Program-made: the position numbers and the translations under genes
Shown here: positions 63,824 to 64,000 of the stretch, piece after piece
Layout of the letters: each line of letters starts with the position of its first letter
Position numbering within the stretch: the stretch's first letter is position 1
Assembly (NCBI GenBank): GCA_026710655.1
Contig: JAPOQN010000065.1
Coordinates: 107,321 to 171,320 of the forward strand
From: Chloroflexota bacterium
GTDB lineage: Bacteria; Chloroflexota; Dehalococcoidia; Tepidiformales; Tepidiformaceae
Length of the DNA stretch: 64,000 nt
Direction: 5' to 3'
The notes under the pieces: generated by a model
Seen by the model: the letters and a program-made list of their open reading frames with translations, nothing else
What the model was told of the DNA's origin: nothing
Databases searched by the model: none

Positions 63824-64000
63824 GACTTGACGGTAGACAGTACCGGGCCGCCGAGGGCGACATCCTCGGCCTTGCCGCCGCGCACGGGACTGTCCTGAGG
63901 CATCGGGATCGTGTAGCGGATCGTGGCGGCGCCCGGGGCGACGGCGATCTCCTTCACGAACGAGTTGATGAACGCCTTCGACTCCGTCAGCTCGCTCGTC
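63811..64000 (-). CDS. Serine recombinase C-terminal part (partial, runs off the right edge)
   Basis: A minus-strand frame enters at the right edge and ends at the TGA complementary to 63811-63813, inside tRNA-Val. The last 62 residues read ..ELTESKAFINSFVKEI.V....ATIRYTIPMPQDSP... and end STVKSGGR. The block FxxSFVKEIxV....IxYTIPMP matches the C-terminal strand region I know from large serine recombinases. The N terminus and catalytic domain lie outside the window, so identification rests on this tail only. Its stop codon inside the tRNA 3' end suggests the gene arrived with an element integrated at tRNA-Val. Confidence 0.65.
   Translation of the reverse strand, partial: TSELTESKAFINSFVKEIAVAPGAATIRYTIPMPQDSPVRGGKAEDVALGGPVLSTVKSGGR

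Overview
The window is GC-rich, densely packed bacterial chromosome: most genes are under 50 bp apart and many neighbours overlap by 4 to 11 bases. GTG and TTG starts are common. The gene mix suggests Chloroflexota, perhaps Dehalococcoidia or a relative. It includes an SCO1664-type PI3K-like kinase, C5-pathway haem genes, a ferredoxin-linked 2-oxoacid oxidoreductase, the MEP isoprenoid gene dxr and stand-alone Lrp ligand domains. This placement is an inference; no 16S gene is present.

Layout. 1-3270: a secreted NHL beta-propeller protein between two arrays of one 7-bp tandem repeat. 3270-9330: a tandem GNAT acetyltransferase, YggT, the infC-rpmI-rplT ribosomal operon, galU with a nuclease-like hypothetical protein, and a PIN/RHH toxin-antitoxin pair. 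9090-16180: an Lrp-type domain, lepA, malate dehydrogenase, a FitAB-like toxin-antitoxin pair, argH, mazG, a thioredoxin-like protein, tRNA-Lys and tRNA-Leu. 16250-27960: peptide ABC ATPases, a repeat coiled-coil protein, ilvC, a SnoaL-like protein, M1 aminopeptidase, glycyl-tRNA synthetase, pncC/cinA, PhzF, the SCO1664 kinase and a VOC protein. 27960-36710: a metallo-hydrolase, an Fe-S-like protein with hemL and hemC, thiolase, SDR, a DUF3574 lipoprotein and priA. 36720-41940: fabD and two fabF genes, cysteine desulfurase and an A-type Fe-S carrier. 42010-50310: a long minus-strand cluster of enoyl-CoA hydratase, an M15 peptidase lipoprotein, two alpha/beta hydrolases, and KorAB bracketed by two CBS proteins. 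50520-63720: a cytidylate-kinase-like protein, ilvE, enolase, a LOG-like protein, peptide deformylase, nadB-nadC, a TIM-barrel isomerase, dxr-rseP and an NAD-dependent epimerase. 63747-64000: tRNA-Val, whose 3' end overlaps the last codons of a truncated serine-recombinase-like gene.

Much of the window is housekeeping: translation, fatty-acid start-up, NAD, haem, Fe-S, branched-chain amino acids and isoprenoids. Three observations stand out. First, a recombinase C terminus is fused to the tRNA-Val 3' end, which suggests an integrated element continuing beyond the right edge. Second, a recurrent TANNNT box sits 6 to 7 bases before start codons, the layout of leaderless mRNAs. Third, several palindromes lie over putative promoters of the two toxin-antitoxin modules and nadBC, and look like autoregulatory or NAD-responsive operators.
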